From Sphingomonas rhizophila (GTDB taxonomy: Bacteria; Pseudomonadota; Alphaproteobacteria; Sphingomonadales; Sphingomonadaceae), in contig NZ_CP060717.1 of assembly GCF_014396585.1 (NCBI RefSeq), positions 930,001 through 994,000 of the forward strand: a stretch of DNA of 64,000 nt, given 5' to 3'. Below the pieces are notes generated by a model, which saw only the letters and a program-made list of their open reading frames with translations, searched no databases and was not told the origin of the DNA. A program made the translations under genes and the position numbers. Numbering within the stretch: the first letter of the stretch is position 1; each line of letters starts with the position of its first letter. Shown in pieces: positions 47,735-57,279 of this stretch.

Positions 47735-50491
47735 TTAGCGCCCGTCTTCTGGGCCGGCTGCGAGGTCATCGGCGGTGTCGGCACCCGTTTCCGGTGCGAT
47801 TTCGCTACCGGCCTCCAGTTCGATCTCCTCTTCCTCGCTTTCGTCGATCTTGGCCACGGACACGACTTTCTCGGCATTGGCGACCTTGAAGATGGTCACG
47901 CCCTGCGTGTTGCGGCCGGCAATGCGGATATCGCCGACGGTCGTCCGGATCATCTTGCCCTGGTCGGTGACCAGCATTAGCGATTCGCCAGGCTTCACCG
48001 GGAAGCTCGCCACCACGCCGCCGTTACGTTCCGAGGTGACGATGTTGGTGATGCCCTGGCCGCCGCGGTTGGTCCGGCGATACTCGTAGGTCGACGAGCG
48101 TTTGCCGTAGCCATTCTCGGTAATCGTCAGCAGGAACTGCTCCTTGTCCGCGATCTCGGCGTAGCGTTCTTCATCGATGCCTTCGGCGGCGCTGTTGTCG
48201 CGCCATTGCGGCGCCTTCAGATAGGCTTCCCGTTCTTCCTGGCTAGTGCCGGCGCGGCGCAGGATCGACATCGAGATGACTTGGTCGTCGCCGAGCAACC
48301 GCACGCCGCGTACCCCGGTCGATGAGCGCGACTGGAATTCGCGGACGTCGGTCGACATGAAGCGGATGGCCTTGCCGTTCCTCGTGGCGAGCAGGACGTC
48401 GTCCTCCTCGGTGAGCAGGGCGACGCTGATCAGGCGGTCGGACGGATCGCCGTCCTCGCCCTCGCCGAACTTCATGGCGATCTTGCCTGCCGTCGGGATG
48501 TTGGTGAACGCATCCATCGAGTTGCGCCGCACCGTGCCCTTCGAAGTGGCGAACATGATGTGAAGGTCGCCCCATTCCGCCTCGTCCTGCGGTAACGGCA
48601 GCACGGTAGTAATCGTCTCGCCCTCCGCGAGCGGCAACAGGTTGATCATCGGCCGGCCACGCGCGTTGGGACCGCCTTCGGGCAGCTTCCACACCTTCAT
48701 CCGGTAAACACGGCCGAGGTTTGAAAAGAACAGCACCGGATTGTGGGTCGAGGTCACAAACAATTCGGTGACGATATCCTCATCCTTTGTGTTCATTCCG
48801 GAACGGCCCTTGCCGCCGCGCTTCTGTTCGCGGAACAGGGCAAGGGGGGTGCGCTTGATGTAGCCCGTCATGGTGACGGCCACGACCATGTCCTCGCGCT
48901 CGATCAGGTCTTCGTCCTCGATGCCATCGGCGGCAGGGGCGATTTCACTCAGGCGCGGGCTGGAGAATTCACGGTCAACCTCGTCGAATTCCTCCTGCAT
49001 GACCTCATAGAGGCGAAGGCGATTGGCAAGAATTTCAAGGAGTTCGCCAATCACCTTGGCAAGCTCTTCAAGCTCCTTCCCGATCTCGTCCCGTCCAAGC
49101 TGCGTCAAGCGATGGAGGCGAAGCTCGAGGATAGCACGGACCTGCGCTTCGCTGAGGCGATAGGTTTCGCCCGCGGCCTGGGCTTCGACGGCCTCGACCA
49201 GCTTGATGTAGGGCCGGATTTCGTCGGCCGCCCAGTCGCGGGCGAGAAGCTTTTCGCGTGCCTCCGCCGGGCTGGCCGAGCCGCGGATCATCTTCACCAC
49301 CTCGTCGAGGTGGGTGACCGCCACGACCAAGCCTAGCAGGATGTGGGCGCGTTCGCGGGCCTTCAGCAGCTCGAACTTCGAGCGGCGCGTGATGACCTCC
49401 TCGCGGAACTTGACGAAGCTTTCGATGATGTCGCGCAGGCTAAGCGTTTCCGGGCGACCGCCGCGGATCGCCAGCATGTTGGCCGGGAAGCTCGACTGCG
49501 CCGGCGTGTGACGCCACAATTGGTTCAGGACGACGTCGGGCGTTGCGTCCTTCTTCAGGTCGATGACGATCCGGACGCCGTCGCGGTTCGATTCGTCGCG
49601 GATGTCGCTGACGCCCTCGATCCGCTTGTCCTTTGCCGCCTCGGCGATCTTTTCAACCAAGCCGTTCTTGCCGACCTGATAGGGAATCGCCGTCAGGATG
49701 ATCGAGCGGCGGTCGTTGCGGCCTTCCTCGACGTGGGCCCGGCTGCGCATCAGGATCGAGCCGCGGCCGGTGGTATAGGCGGCGCGGATTCCGGCGGTGC
49801 CGAGGATCAGCGGTGCGGTCGGGAAGTCCGGGCCTTTGACATACTCCATCAGACCTTCGGACGTGATCGTCGGGTCCTGGATGTAAGCGCGGCACCCGGC
49901 CAGCACTTCGCCGATGTTGTGCGGCGGAATGTTCGTGGCCATGCCGACCGCGATTCCGCCGGCGCCGTTGACCAAAAGGTTGGGGAAGCGCGCAGGCAGC
50001 ACCTGTGGTTCGCGTTCCGACGCGTCGTAGTTCGGCTGGAAGTTGACCGTGTCCTTGTCGAGGTCGTCGAGCAGGAAACTAGACGCCTTGGCGAGGCGCG
50101 CCTCGGTGTATCGCATCGCGGCGGGCGGATCAGGGTCCATCGATCCGAAGTTGCCCTGGCCATCGATCAGCGGCAGGCGCATCGACCAATCCTGGGTCAT
50201 GCGCGCCAGCGCGTCGTAAATCGCGGTGTCGCCGTGCGGGTGATATTTACCGATCACGTCACCGACGATGCGGGCCGATTTGCGATAGGGCCGATTGTAG
50301 ACGAAGCCGTTTTCGCTGGCACTGAACAGGATGCGGCGGTGGACAGGCTTCAGGCCGTCGCGCACGTCGGGCAGCGCGCGGCTGACGATCACCGACATGG
50401 CATAATCGAGGTAGCTGGTCTTCATCTCCTCGACGATGGAGATGGGGGCAATATCGCCGTGCGTGTCGTCGGCCGGGGGCTGGGTCGCCAA
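47735..50491 (-). CDS. gyrA: DNA gyrase subunit A
   Basis: The 918-residue breakage-reunion subunit of gyrase. The winged-helix/tower core has catalytic Tyr128 (AMRYTEARL) and the quinolone-determining stretch [16 protein letters not shown], in which Thr89 and Asp93 correspond to E. coli Ser83 and Asp87. The C-terminal DNA-wrapping beta-pinwheel holds the GyrA-box-like repeats ([12 protein letters not shown], then others) and an acidic tail. It appears monocistronic. The nearest genes are the host-attachment gene downstream and an EF-hand lipoprotein upstream on the same strand. Confidence 0.98.
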   Translation of the reverse strand: MATQPPADDTHGDIAPISIVEEMKTSYLDYAMSVIVSRALPDVRDGLKPVHRRILFSASENGFVYNRPYRKSARIVGDVIGKYHPHGDTAIYDALARMTQDWSMRLPLIDGQGNFGSMDPDPPAAMRYTEARLAKASSFLLDDLDKDTVNFQPNYDASEREPQVLPARFPNLLVNGAGGIAVGMATNIPPHNIGEVLAGCRAYIQDPTITSEGLMEYVKGPDFPTAPLILGTAGIRAAYTTGRGSILMRSRAHVEEGRNDRRSIILTAIPYQVGKNGLVEKIAEAAKDKRIEGVSDIRDESNRDGVRIVIDLKKDATPDVVLNQLWRHTPAQSSFPANMLAIRGGRPETLSLRDIIESFVKFREEVITRRSKFELLKARERAHILLGLVVAVTHLDEVVKMIRGSASPAEAREKLLARDWAADEIRPYIKLVEAVEAQAAGETYRLSEAQVRAILELRLHRLTQLGRDEIGKELEELAKVIGELLEILANRLRLYEVMQEEFDEVDREFSSPRLSEIAPAADGIEDEDLIEREDMVVAVTMTGYIKRTPLALFREQKRGGKGRSGMNTKDEDIVTELFVTSTHNPVLFFSNLGRVYRMKVWKLPEGGPNARGRPMINLLPLAEGETITTVLPLPQDEAEWGDLHIMFATSKGTVRRNSMDAFTNIPTAGKIAMKFGEGEDGDPSDRLISVALLTEEDDVLLATRNGKAIRFMSTDVREFQSRSSTGVRGVRLLGDDQVISMSILRRAGTSQEEREAYLKAPQWRDNSAAEGIDEERYAEIADKEQFLLTITENGYGKRSSTYEYRRTNRGGQGITNIVTSERNGGVVASFPVKPGESLMLVTDQGKMIRTTVGDIRIAGRNTQGVTIFKVANAEKVVSVAKIDESEEEEIELEAGSEIAPETGADTADDLAAGPEDGR

Positions 50492-50642
50492 GGATCAATC
50501 CTGCTTCACTAGGTACGAAAATTCGGGGATTCGGCGGTCGCCGCCCCGTCGCTTCCTTGCTAGCGGATCACGACCCGGCACGCCACCCCCGCGCGCCCGC
50601 GCACGCGAGGGATGACGGCATTTTCGAGCGGATCAGGCAGGC

Positions 50643-51098
50643 CTAGCGCGGCCAGGCATATTCATTGGCGTCGATCCGGCCGTTGCGGTTGACATCGAGA
50701 CGGGTGAACGCCTGCGCCGACCAATATTCATCGGCCGACAGATAGCCATCGCCATTGGTGTCGAAGCCGGTCCAGTACGGATTCCAGTAGTCGCGATTGT
50801 AGTAGGCGTCGCGATAGAAGCCGTTGCCGTACCAGCAATTCTGGAACTCGCTCTGGCTGATGCGTCCGTCGCGGTCGGTGTCCCAATAGGTGTAGGTCGA
50901 CGTGCGATACATGTTCCACTCGTCGCCGCTGATCCAGCCATCATTGTTGGAATCGACATAGGTCGTGTTGCCGCAGACGGCACTGGCATTGACCGAGGCG
51001 ACAGTCCTGGGGGCGGGTGCGGCGGCGGTATCATAGGTGGTGCAGGCGGAGAGGGCAGCCGCGCCGAGGGCGGTCGCGAGCAGAAGGGGGTTACGCAT
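50643..51098 (-). CDS. EF-hand lipoprotein
   Basis: A 151-residue lipoprotein: signal peptide with lipobox LSAC (Cys19), then four EF-hand loops of the type DSNNDGWISGDE, DTDRDGRISQSE, DTNGDGYLSADE and DVNRNGRIDANE. It is rich in Tyr, Trp and Asn between loops 2 and 3. I chose the ATG at 51098; a longer in-frame start at 51131 would precede the signal peptide needlessly. Probably an outer-membrane calcium-binding protein. An EcfG-like promoter lies upstream. Confidence 0.87.
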   Translation of the reverse strand: MRNPLLLATALGAAALSACTTYDTAAAPAPRTVASVNASAVCGNTTYVDSNNDGWISGDEWNMYRTSTYTYWDTDRDGRISQSEFQNCWYGNGFYRDAYYNRDYWNPYWTGFDTNGDGYLSADEYWSAQAFTRLDVNRNGRIDANEYAWPR

Positions 51099-51157
51099 GA
51101 CGAATCTCCCAAGTTTCGCCGCCCCGCTCACCCGAGATGTATGTGGGTTAGGTGGGA

Positions 51158-51183
51158 AACACCTGCCGGCTGAGTCGGGTTCC
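51158..51183 (-). promoter_or_regulatory. EcfG-like promoter (GGAAC-N17-TGTT)
   Basis: On the minus strand GGAAC (51183-51179) and TGTT (51161-51158) are 17 nt apart, about 60 bp before the EF-hand lipoprotein start. One mismatch to the CGTT consensus. Confidence 0.45.
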
Positions 51184-51347
51184 GCTTTGCTCCGGTTCTG
51201 AAGTCAGCACGCCAAGCGCTTGGTTCAAATAGCGTTCAGCCGGCAACGGCCAAATCGCCTTTCCCGACACGCCCCCAAGGCGTAAGGCCGATTTTCACGA
51301 CCAGCCGAGCGTTGCCGAAGCGGCGACCCGACCGACAGGAGATTTAC

Positions 51348-52595
51348 ATGCGTTCGACGTTCACCGCGATGACCGTTGTCCTTTTGAGCGGCCTAGCCGC
51401 GACAGCCGCACCTGCTGCGCAGAAGGCGGAAGCTGCGGCAACGCCCGCAGCGCAGTCGGACCTGTGCCCGGGCAACCTCAGCAACGGTGCACGCAAGCCG
51501 CTGATCGACCTGAAGGCGGCGGTCGATGCCAAAGACGCAGCGGCGTATGCAACGGCGCATGCCGCCGCCCGTGCCGCGGCGAAAAAGCCCGACGACCGCT
51601 GCATCCTGGCCCAGCTGGAGCTGAGCAATGCCGCGAACGCCAGCAACTTCACGGCGGCAAGCGCTGCCGTCGACGCGCTTCAGGCCAGTGGTGTCGCCAA
51701 TACGTCCCGCCTGACGACGATCATCAACAACATCGGCAAGAACCAGTATAACGGCAAGGACTATGCCGGCGCGACGCAGTCGTTTGAAAAGGCGATCAAG
51801 CTCGCCCCGAACGACCCTGAAAACTACATGCTGCTGGCGGAAACCAAGACCAAGATGGGCCAGTCGGCCGCTGCTCTGGGCTATTACCAGAAGGCCGCGG
51901 AGCTCGGTAAGGCGGGCGGCGCGAAGCTTTCCGAAGATTATCTGAAGCGCGCCGTCGCCGTTTCCTACCAGTCGAAGAGTCCGCAGACCGCGGACCTCGC
52001 ACGCCAGTGGGTCGCGGCTTATCCGACCAGCAAGAACTGGCGGGACGCGATCAAGGTCTATGCCGATCAGTCCGGCATTGCGCCGAGCGAACTGCTCGAC
52101 CTTTGGCGTCTCCAGCGCGCGACCAAGTCGCTGGCCGGCGAGGGCGACTATGCCCGCTACGCCCTGTCCGCGACCAACAAGGGGTTGGGCGGTGAAGCCA
52201 AGGCGGTGCTGGAAGAAGGGTTCGCCTCCAACTCCATTTCGCGCAGCAGCAGCGTGATCAGCTCGCTTTACAAGCAGGCCAGCGCCAATCTGGCGGGTGA
52301 CCGCGCGTCGCTTGGCCCGGCCGCGACCAAGGCGCTGGCAGGCACGGCTGTGAAACCGCTGATGACCACGGCGGACGCGCTCTACGGCTATGGCGACTAT
52401 GCCAAGGCAGCGGAACTCTACCGCGCGGCGGCGACCAAGCCGGGCGCGGACGTTCCGCTAGCGAACCTGCGCCTCGGCGCGGCGCTGACGATGGCGGGCG
52501 ACAAGGCTGGTGCCAAGGCGGCGCTCGAGGCCGTGACTGGCCCGAAGGCCGAGCAGGCCAAGTTCTGGCTCGTTTACCTGACGCAGCGTCCGTAA
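51348..52595 (+). CDS. Secreted tetratricopeptide-repeat protein
   Basis: A 415-residue periplasmic protein: signal peptide (FTAMTVVLLSGLAATAAPA) and TPR-like helical pairs throughout, clearest at KDYAGATQSFEKAIKLAPND and GDYAKAAELYRAAATKPGAD. Such proteins are scaffolds. GGAG lies 7 nt before the ATG at 51348. A 215-bp region before it holds no recognisable gene. A strong intrinsic terminator follows. The partner is unknown. Confidence 0.85.
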   Translation: MRSTFTAMTVVLLSGLAATAAPAAQKAEAAATPAAQSDLCPGNLSNGARKPLIDLKAAVDAKDAAAYATAHAAARAAAKKPDDRCILAQLELSNAANASNFTAASAAVDALQASGVANTSRLTTIINNIGKNQYNGKDYAGATQSFEKAIKLAPNDPENYMLLAETKTKMGQSAAALGYYQKAAELGKAGGAKLSEDYLKRAVAVSYQSKSPQTADLARQWVAAYPTSKNWRDAIKVYADQSGIAPSELLDLWRLQRATKSLAGEGDYARYALSATNKGLGGEAKAVLEEGFASNSISRSSSVISSLYKQASANLAGDRASLGPAATKALAGTAVKPLMTTADALYGYGDYAKAAELYRAAATKPGADVPLANLRLGAALTMAGDKAGAKAALEAVTGPKAEQAKFWLVYLTQRP

Positions 52596-52619
52596 CGCTT
52601 TTCAGCGGTGGAAATTTGA

Positions 52620-52648
52620 GGGGCGTCGGTCGATCCGGCGCCCCTTTT
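52620..52648 (+). terminator. Intrinsic terminator of the TPR gene
   Basis: GGGGCG (52620-52625) pairs with CGCCCC (52639-52644), with a CGG/CCG extension, followed by four T residues. It lies 25 bp after the stop codon. Confidence 0.85.
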
Positions 52649-52672
52649 ACTTTGGGTGAGCGGCGTGTCCCG

Positions 52673-52688
52673 TTAAAGGACGGTTAAC
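52673..52688 (+). promoter_or_regulatory. Full CtrA box (TTAA-N7-TTAAC) upstream of the histidine-kinase-like gene
   Basis: TTAA at 52673-52676 and TTAAC at 52684-52688 with exactly 7 nt between match the CtrA consensus completely. It lies 69 bp before the chosen start codon and just behind the terminator of the preceding gene, where a promoter is expected. Confidence 0.5.
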
Positions 52689-52756
52689 CGAATCCCACTG
52701 TTGCCCGCCCACGCGTGCACTCATGGCTCGTTCCATCCGTTTTGGAAGGTGCCCGT

Positions 52757-54325
52757 TTGCGTTTCGATGACCGCCTCAAGACTGTTCTGGACAGCCCGGT
52801 CGGCGATTCGCGCGACCGGGCGGTACGCTGGCGCCAGCTGGTGGACTTGTTGTCGCGCGCGCGCGGCGATGCCGATGCAGCGCTGGTCGATCGGGCCATC
52901 CAGGCGGCGCGCGACGACCGGTCGAGCGTACCCGACACGGTGCGAGCGGCGACGGCCCGGTCAATCGCAGGCCGTCCACTCGATCCGCGCCTGATCGCGC
53001 TGTTCGCGTCGGATGTGCTGGAGGTCGCCGCGCCCCTGCTCGCGGGGGCGACGCTGGACGATGACAGCCGGCGTGAAATCGAGGCCAATGCCAGCGACGA
53101 AGTACGGCGGTTCTTCTTCGCGCTCGAGGGCCCTGCGGCGCGTATTAAGGTGGCTGATATGCAGGCGCCGGAGATCGCGCCCGCAGCGAAGCCGCCGGGC
53201 GAAGACGAGATCCCGTCGATTGGTGAAGCGGTTGCACGCATCGAACAGCTTCGGAGGGAGCGGGCCGGCGAAGCGGCTGGAACGCCGGTTGAGACTGATG
53301 AAATCCCTGACGAATTGCCCAAAACGGCGCCCGAGCCAGTCCGGCGCGAGCCGGCGCTGTTCCGTTGGGAAAGCGACGCCCTGGGCCTGATCGCTTGGGT
53401 GGAGGGGGCGCCGCGCGCCGCGCTGATCGGCCGCAGCCTTGCCGGACATGCGGGCGAGGCCCTGCTTTCGGAGGAGTGCCGCGATCTCGTTGCTCGCCGG
53501 GCGCCTTTCGCGGACGTGCCGCTGGCGTCGGCCGATCCCTTCGGCGGAGAATGGCGAGTGAGCGGGGCCCCGGCGTTCGCGCCCGGAGATGGTCGCTTCA
53601 TCGGTTACCGCGGCATGGCGCGGCGGATCGACCTTACGCCGTCGCAACGGGCTGCGGTGCCTCGCGCGTTCGAAGGAGCGGACACACTTCGCGAGATGAT
53701 CCACGAGATCAAGACGCCGCTCAACGCCATCATCGGCTTCGCGGAGATCATCGACGGTCAATATCTGGGTCCGGCGCATCGTCGATACCGCGAGCGAGCC
53801 GGCGAAATCCTGGTCCAGGCGCGCGAATTGCTTGGAGCGATCGAAGACCTCGATTTCGCCGCGAAGCTGCAATCCAGCCGGTCGGCACCGGGCGAGGGTA
53901 CGGACCTATCAGTCGTACTCCCGGAAGTCGCCGACCGGATCAACGCCCGCACCGAGGCGCGCGGGGTCGAAGTTTCGCTTCAGTTTCGCGGGCGCGGCCA
54001 GCGGACCGCGCTCGACCCGGCACTGTCGAGCCGCCTTGCCGAACGCTTCATCAGCGCCATCGTCGATGCCCTTCCCGAGGGTGAGACGCTTGCGGTCGAG
54101 GTCGGAGTAACGAAAGGGCAGTGCGCGATTGCGGCGACGCGCCCCGCTCCGCTCGCGGAACTGGAAACACGCCAGTTGTTCGATCCTGGCTTCACCGGAC
54201 CATCGGGGCAAAGGATCGGCCTCGGCTTTGCCTTTCGACTGGTGCGCGGGCTGGCGCGGATTGCCGGCGGAGACTTGATCGTGGACGACACACGGTTCGT
54301 CCTCACCCTACCAACCAAGAAGTAG
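52757..54325 (+). CDS. Histidine-kinase-like protein with intact phosphoacceptor but degenerate ATPase domain
   Basis: A 522-residue soluble protein. After a helical N-terminus and Pro/Glu linker there is a PAS-like region (about 210-300: FRWESDALGLIAWVEGAPRA, WRVSGAPAFAPGDGRFIGY) and a HisKA H-box with His316 (LREMIHEIKTPLNAIIGFAE). The ATPase domain looks degenerate: the N-box position reads ERFISAIVDALPEG without its Asn and no DxGxG box is found, though the late GLGFAFRLV resembles the G2 box. It may be a pseudokinase or phosphotransfer protein, in the manner of ChpT or DivL. I favour TTG 52757 (GAAGG upstream) over GTG 52715. A CtrA box precedes it. Confidence 0.82.
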   Translation: MRFDDRLKTVLDSPVGDSRDRAVRWRQLVDLLSRARGDADAALVDRAIQAARDDRSSVPDTVRAATARSIAGRPLDPRLIALFASDVLEVAAPLLAGATLDDDSRREIEANASDEVRRFFFALEGPAARIKVADMQAPEIAPAAKPPGEDEIPSIGEAVARIEQLRRERAGEAAGTPVETDEIPDELPKTAPEPVRREPALFRWESDALGLIAWVEGAPRAALIGRSLAGHAGEALLSEECRDLVARRAPFADVPLASADPFGGEWRVSGAPAFAPGDGRFIGYRGMARRIDLTPSQRAAVPRAFEGADTLREMIHEIKTPLNAIIGFAEIIDGQYLGPAHRRYRERAGEILVQARELLGAIEDLDFAAKLQSSRSAPGEGTDLSVVLPEVADRINARTEARGVEVSLQFRGRGQRTALDPALSSRLAERFISAIVDALPEGETLAVEVGVTKGQCAIAATRPAPLAELETRQLFDPGFTGPSGQRIGLGFAFRLVRGLARIAGGDLIVDDTRFVLTLPTKK

Positions 54326-54371
54326 GGCGCTTGCGCCATCCCGTCGGGCACGGCTATCGCGGCGCGCGGTG

Positions 54372-54448
54372 GGGCCTGTAGCTCAATTGGTTAGAGCAGG
54401 CCGCTCATAACGGCTTGGTTGCGGGTTCGAGTCCTGCCGGGCCCACCA
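54372..54448 (+). tRNA. tRNA with CAT anticodon (probably Ile2, lysidine type)
   Basis: A 77-nt cloverleaf: acceptor GGGCCTG with CGGGCCC, D arm GCTCAATTGGTTAGAGC, anticodon loop with CAT between GCCGC and GCGGC-like arms, T arm GGGTTCGAGTCC, encoded CCA. The body resembles bacterial tRNA-Ile2(CAU), which TilS modifies to read AUA, more than elongator Met, but I cannot exclude Met from sequence alone. Its end lies 1 nt from the stop of the convergent ROK gene. Confidence 0.9.
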
Positions 54449-54449
54449 G

Positions 54450-55337
54450 TCAGCCGTCGAGTGCGCGAAGCGCCACCGCGATGGCGCCAAGCGGTCCGGC
54501 GTCGGCGCCCAGACCCGCCGGGACGATCATCTTGCGCAGGACGTCAATCGTCAGGTCCGGCAGGTAGCCGGCGATCAGCCCGGGGATCAAATCGATCGCT
54601 CGATCAAGAAGCTGTGGGCGGCCGAGCCCGACACCGCCGCCGAGCAGGATCCGCTGTGGGGACACCGCGCAAATCAGGGTCGCGAGCAACTGCGCGAAGT
54701 CGCTTGCGGGCGAGTTCCATCGGGCGTCTTCGGCGGGAACCTCGGACGGCAGTTGCGCAAAGCGCTTGGCCAAGGCCGGCCCGCTGATCAGCCCTTCGAC
54801 ACAATCGCCGTGAAACACGCAGGCCCCTTCGAAATCATCCCCGGGCGCCCGGCGAAGCAACAGGTGTCCCGCCTCGGGATGGAGATGGCCGTGAAGCGTA
54901 TGGCCATCCACGACCACGCCGACGCCAAGGCCGGTACCGATGGTGATGTAGGCGATGGTGCCGAGCCCTTGCGCAGCGCCCCAACGCTGCTCGGCGAGCG
55001 CGGCGGCATTGACGTCGGTGTCGATCGCGACAGGGCAACGAAATCGCTCCGCGAACGGTCCGCGGACCGGGGCGCCGGACCAGCCCGGCTTGGTCGTGGT
55101 TCGAATGAAGCCGAAATCGGCGGCGGACGGGTTGACCGCGACCGGTCCGAAACTGGCAATACCGATGGCACCGAGTTCGCTGCCCGCCGCTTCCGTTTCC
55201 AGCCAATCGACCAGCGCGCCGATGGTATGGTGAGGATCATCGCCCGTGGGGATGGAGGTCTTCGCCGATATGTCGCGGCCATCGGCAAGTACCGCGATCG
55301 ACTTGGTGCCTCCCAGTTCGATGCCGCCAACGCGCAT
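54450..55337 (-). CDS. ROK family sugar kinase, fructokinase-like
   Basis: A 295-residue kinase: ATP-binding GIELGGTKSIAVLADG, the catalytic Asp in AIDTDVNAAALAE, phosphate loop TIGTGLGVGVVVDG, and the ROK zinc motif region HPEAGHLLL with CVFHGDCVEGLISGP. The last motif is that of bacterial fructokinases (Mak/GmuE-type), so phosphorylation of fructose is likely, not certain. It lies alone between tRNA-Ile2 (convergent, 1 nt away) and tRNA-Pro. Confidence 0.9.
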   Translation of the reverse strand: MRVGGIELGGTKSIAVLADGRDISAKTSIPTGDDPHHTIGALVDWLETEAAGSELGAIGIASFGPVAVNPSAADFGFIRTTTKPGWSGAPVRGPFAERFRCPVAIDTDVNAAALAEQRWGAAQGLGTIAYITIGTGLGVGVVVDGHTLHGHLHPEAGHLLLRRAPGDDFEGACVFHGDCVEGLISGPALAKRFAQLPSEVPAEDARWNSPASDFAQLLATLICAVSPQRILLGGGVGLGRPQLLDRAIDLIPGLIAGYLPDLTIDVLRKMIVPAGLGADAGPLGAIAVALRALDG

Positions 55338-55373
55338 TCAGCCTCCGCCAACCGGCCCGGGACGGGCGAGAAG

Positions 55374-55450
<77 letters not shown>

Positions 55451-55507
55451 ACGGGGCAGCGCCTAGCAGGGGCCTTCGCCCGCGGAAAGCCTCGATTGGT
55501 CGGGAAC

Positions 55508-55795
55508 TTACTGGCTGTTGGTGGTCGGGGCCGGCTTGTCGTTGTCACGATTGATATCGACGTCGACCTTTACGTCGCCGATCTCGTTGCCCAACTTGTC
55601 GGCCTCGCGCTTGGCATCGGCGGCGATTGTGCCGGCAACGTCCTGCGCCTTATCGACCGCAACTGCCGCGCTGTTTTCCGCGACTTCCTGGTTGAATTCG
55701 ACCGTGGTCGTGCCGTTGCCCTTGTCTTCGGTTACTTGGCAGGCGCCGAGCGCCACGCTCATGACCGCCGATCCCAGACACATCATTGCGCGCAT
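55508..55795 (-). CDS. Small lipoprotein, hypothetical
   Basis: A 95-residue protein with a signal peptide ending in the lipobox LGAC (Cys19), then a mostly helical, acidic mature part (AVAVDKAQDVAGTIAADAKR, split) and an Asp/Asn-rich tail. AAGGAAC lies 7 nt before the ATG and is a ribosome-binding site, not a promoter. No family recognised; comparable small lipoproteins are common in sphingomonads. It is the gene downstream of the M28 peptidase on the same strand, 32 bp away. Confidence 0.75.
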   Translation of the reverse strand: MRAMMCLGSAVMSVALGACQVTEDKGNGTTTVEFNQEVAENSAAVAVDKAQDVAGTIAADAKREADKLGNEIGDVKVDVDINRDNDKPAPTTNSQ

Positions 55796-55827
55796 TGTCT
55801 GTTCCTTTTTTCAAGACAGTTCGCGCT

Positions 55828-57225
55828 TCAACGCCGCTTGCGGGCTTTTGGCTCCTCGATCCCGCCGGAGAGGACCGCCAGTACGGTCGTCCACGCCGCC
55901 ACGTTTTGCCGAAGCTGCTGGGGATCAACTTTGTCGAGCGTGTCGTCCGGCGTGTGATGAAGGTCGAAATAGCGGGTGCCGTCCTGGCTGAGGCCGATGG
56001 CGGGAAGTCCATCCTCGATCATCGGTCCGATGTCCGAGCCATCCGCGTCTTCGTAGCTGCCGGTGACGATCCCCAGCGGCGCCAGCGCGGCGCCGATGGT
56101 GCGGGCTTCCTGCTTGCGGTCTTCGCCGAGCTTGAAATTCACCCGCCAGATCCGGTCGGCGCCGAAGTCGCTTTCCATGATCGCGTAGTGCGGTTCCTTG
56201 CCATGGCGCTTGCGATAGTCGAGCCCGCCGAAAAGGCCCGGTTCCTCCGCGCCGAACCAGACGACCCGGATCGTTCGAAGTGGCTGGCCGGTGTCCATGA
56301 TCCGCTTGGCCGCCGCGGCGGCGATCGCCACGCCGGTCGCATCGTCGATCGCGCCGGTGCCCATGTCCCAGCTGTCGAGGTGACCGCTGACCAGGATCGG
56401 CGCGAGGCTCGGGTCGCGGCCGGGAACTTCGGCAACGACGTTCCCCGACTGGCCGTCGGGGCGGGCGTTGCTGACCAGGGTCAGGTGCATCCGCACCGGC
56501 TTTCCACGCTTCAGGATGCGCTGAAGCTGTTCGGCGTCGGGAATGGTAAGGGCGCCCGCCGGAATGGGCCTGGCGCCGTTGGCGAAGCCCGTAGCGCCGG
56601 TATGGGGGTTACGGTGATGGTCCGTCCCGATCGAACGCACGACGATCCCGATGGCACCCTTCATCGACGCGATGGTCGGGCCCTGGCGGCGCGGGGCACC
56701 GAACTGGCCGTAGCCGGATCCGTCCTGGGTGGGGGCCATTTTGTTATCGATGAAAACGATCTTGCCACGAACGGCGGAGTCCGGCGCTGCGCGCAGTTCG
56801 TCGACGCTGTCGAAGCCGATGACCTCGCCGGTGATGCCCTCCGGTCCGGTCGAGGCGCTGTTGCCCAGTGCGCCGACGACGAGACGCTGCGGAAAGGGGG
56901 CGAGGATTTCGGCGCTTTCCGCGCCCCGGGTCCACACCGGCATCGAGAATGTTTCGACGCGGACATTCTTGAACCCCATCGCGGTCAGCTTGCGGACCGC
57001 CCAATCGCGGGCGCGGGCTTCAGCCGGTGTCGCCGCCAGCCGCTGGCCGATTTCCGTCGTCAGCCCCTCGGTGATCTCCCACGCATAATTGTCGGTGAGT
57101 GCCGCATCGCGGAGGGCGGCGACCCTCGCGTCGGTGACGATCGGCGGGGGCGGCGCCGGTGCGGTCTGGGCGGGCAGGGCGGTGGCGGTCGCGAGCAGCG
57201 CGGCGAGGGTCAGGGAGCGGATCAT
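55828..57225 (-). CDS. M28 family zinc metallopeptidase, secreted
   Basis: A 465-residue exported peptidase: signal peptide (SLTLAALLATATALPAQ), PA-like insert, then the M28 core with zinc ligands in VSGHLDSWDMGTGAIDDATG, the catalytic Glu pair in WFGAEEPGLFGG, Asp in MESDFGADR and His in FDLHHTPDDTLD. M28 enzymes are aminopeptidases or carboxypeptidases. The start at 57225 places the signal peptide first. It is the last large gene of the minus-strand udg-slt-radical SAM-M28 run. Confidence 0.92.
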   Translation of the reverse strand: MIRSLTLAALLATATALPAQTAPAPPPPIVTDARVAALRDAALTDNYAWEITEGLTTEIGQRLAATPAEARARDWAVRKLTAMGFKNVRVETFSMPVWTRGAESAEILAPFPQRLVVGALGNSASTGPEGITGEVIGFDSVDELRAAPDSAVRGKIVFIDNKMAPTQDGSGYGQFGAPRRQGPTIASMKGAIGIVVRSIGTDHHRNPHTGATGFANGARPIPAGALTIPDAEQLQRILKRGKPVRMHLTLVSNARPDGQSGNVVAEVPGRDPSLAPILVSGHLDSWDMGTGAIDDATGVAIAAAAAKRIMDTGQPLRTIRVVWFGAEEPGLFGGLDYRKRHGKEPHYAIMESDFGADRIWRVNFKLGEDRKQEARTIGAALAPLGIVTGSYEDADGSDIGPMIEDGLPAIGLSQDGTRYFDLHHTPDDTLDKVDPQQLRQNVAAWTTVLAVLSGGIEEPKARKRR

Positions 57226-57279
57226 GGCCGCGTTGCTATCGGGCCGTTTGCCGCCTGTCACCGTCGTTCGTCGAAATTC

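Noticed and set aside
55796..55815. GGAAC before the small lipoprotein as an EcfG -35 element
   Set aside because: It lies within 12 nt of the start codon and is part of the ribosome-binding site.
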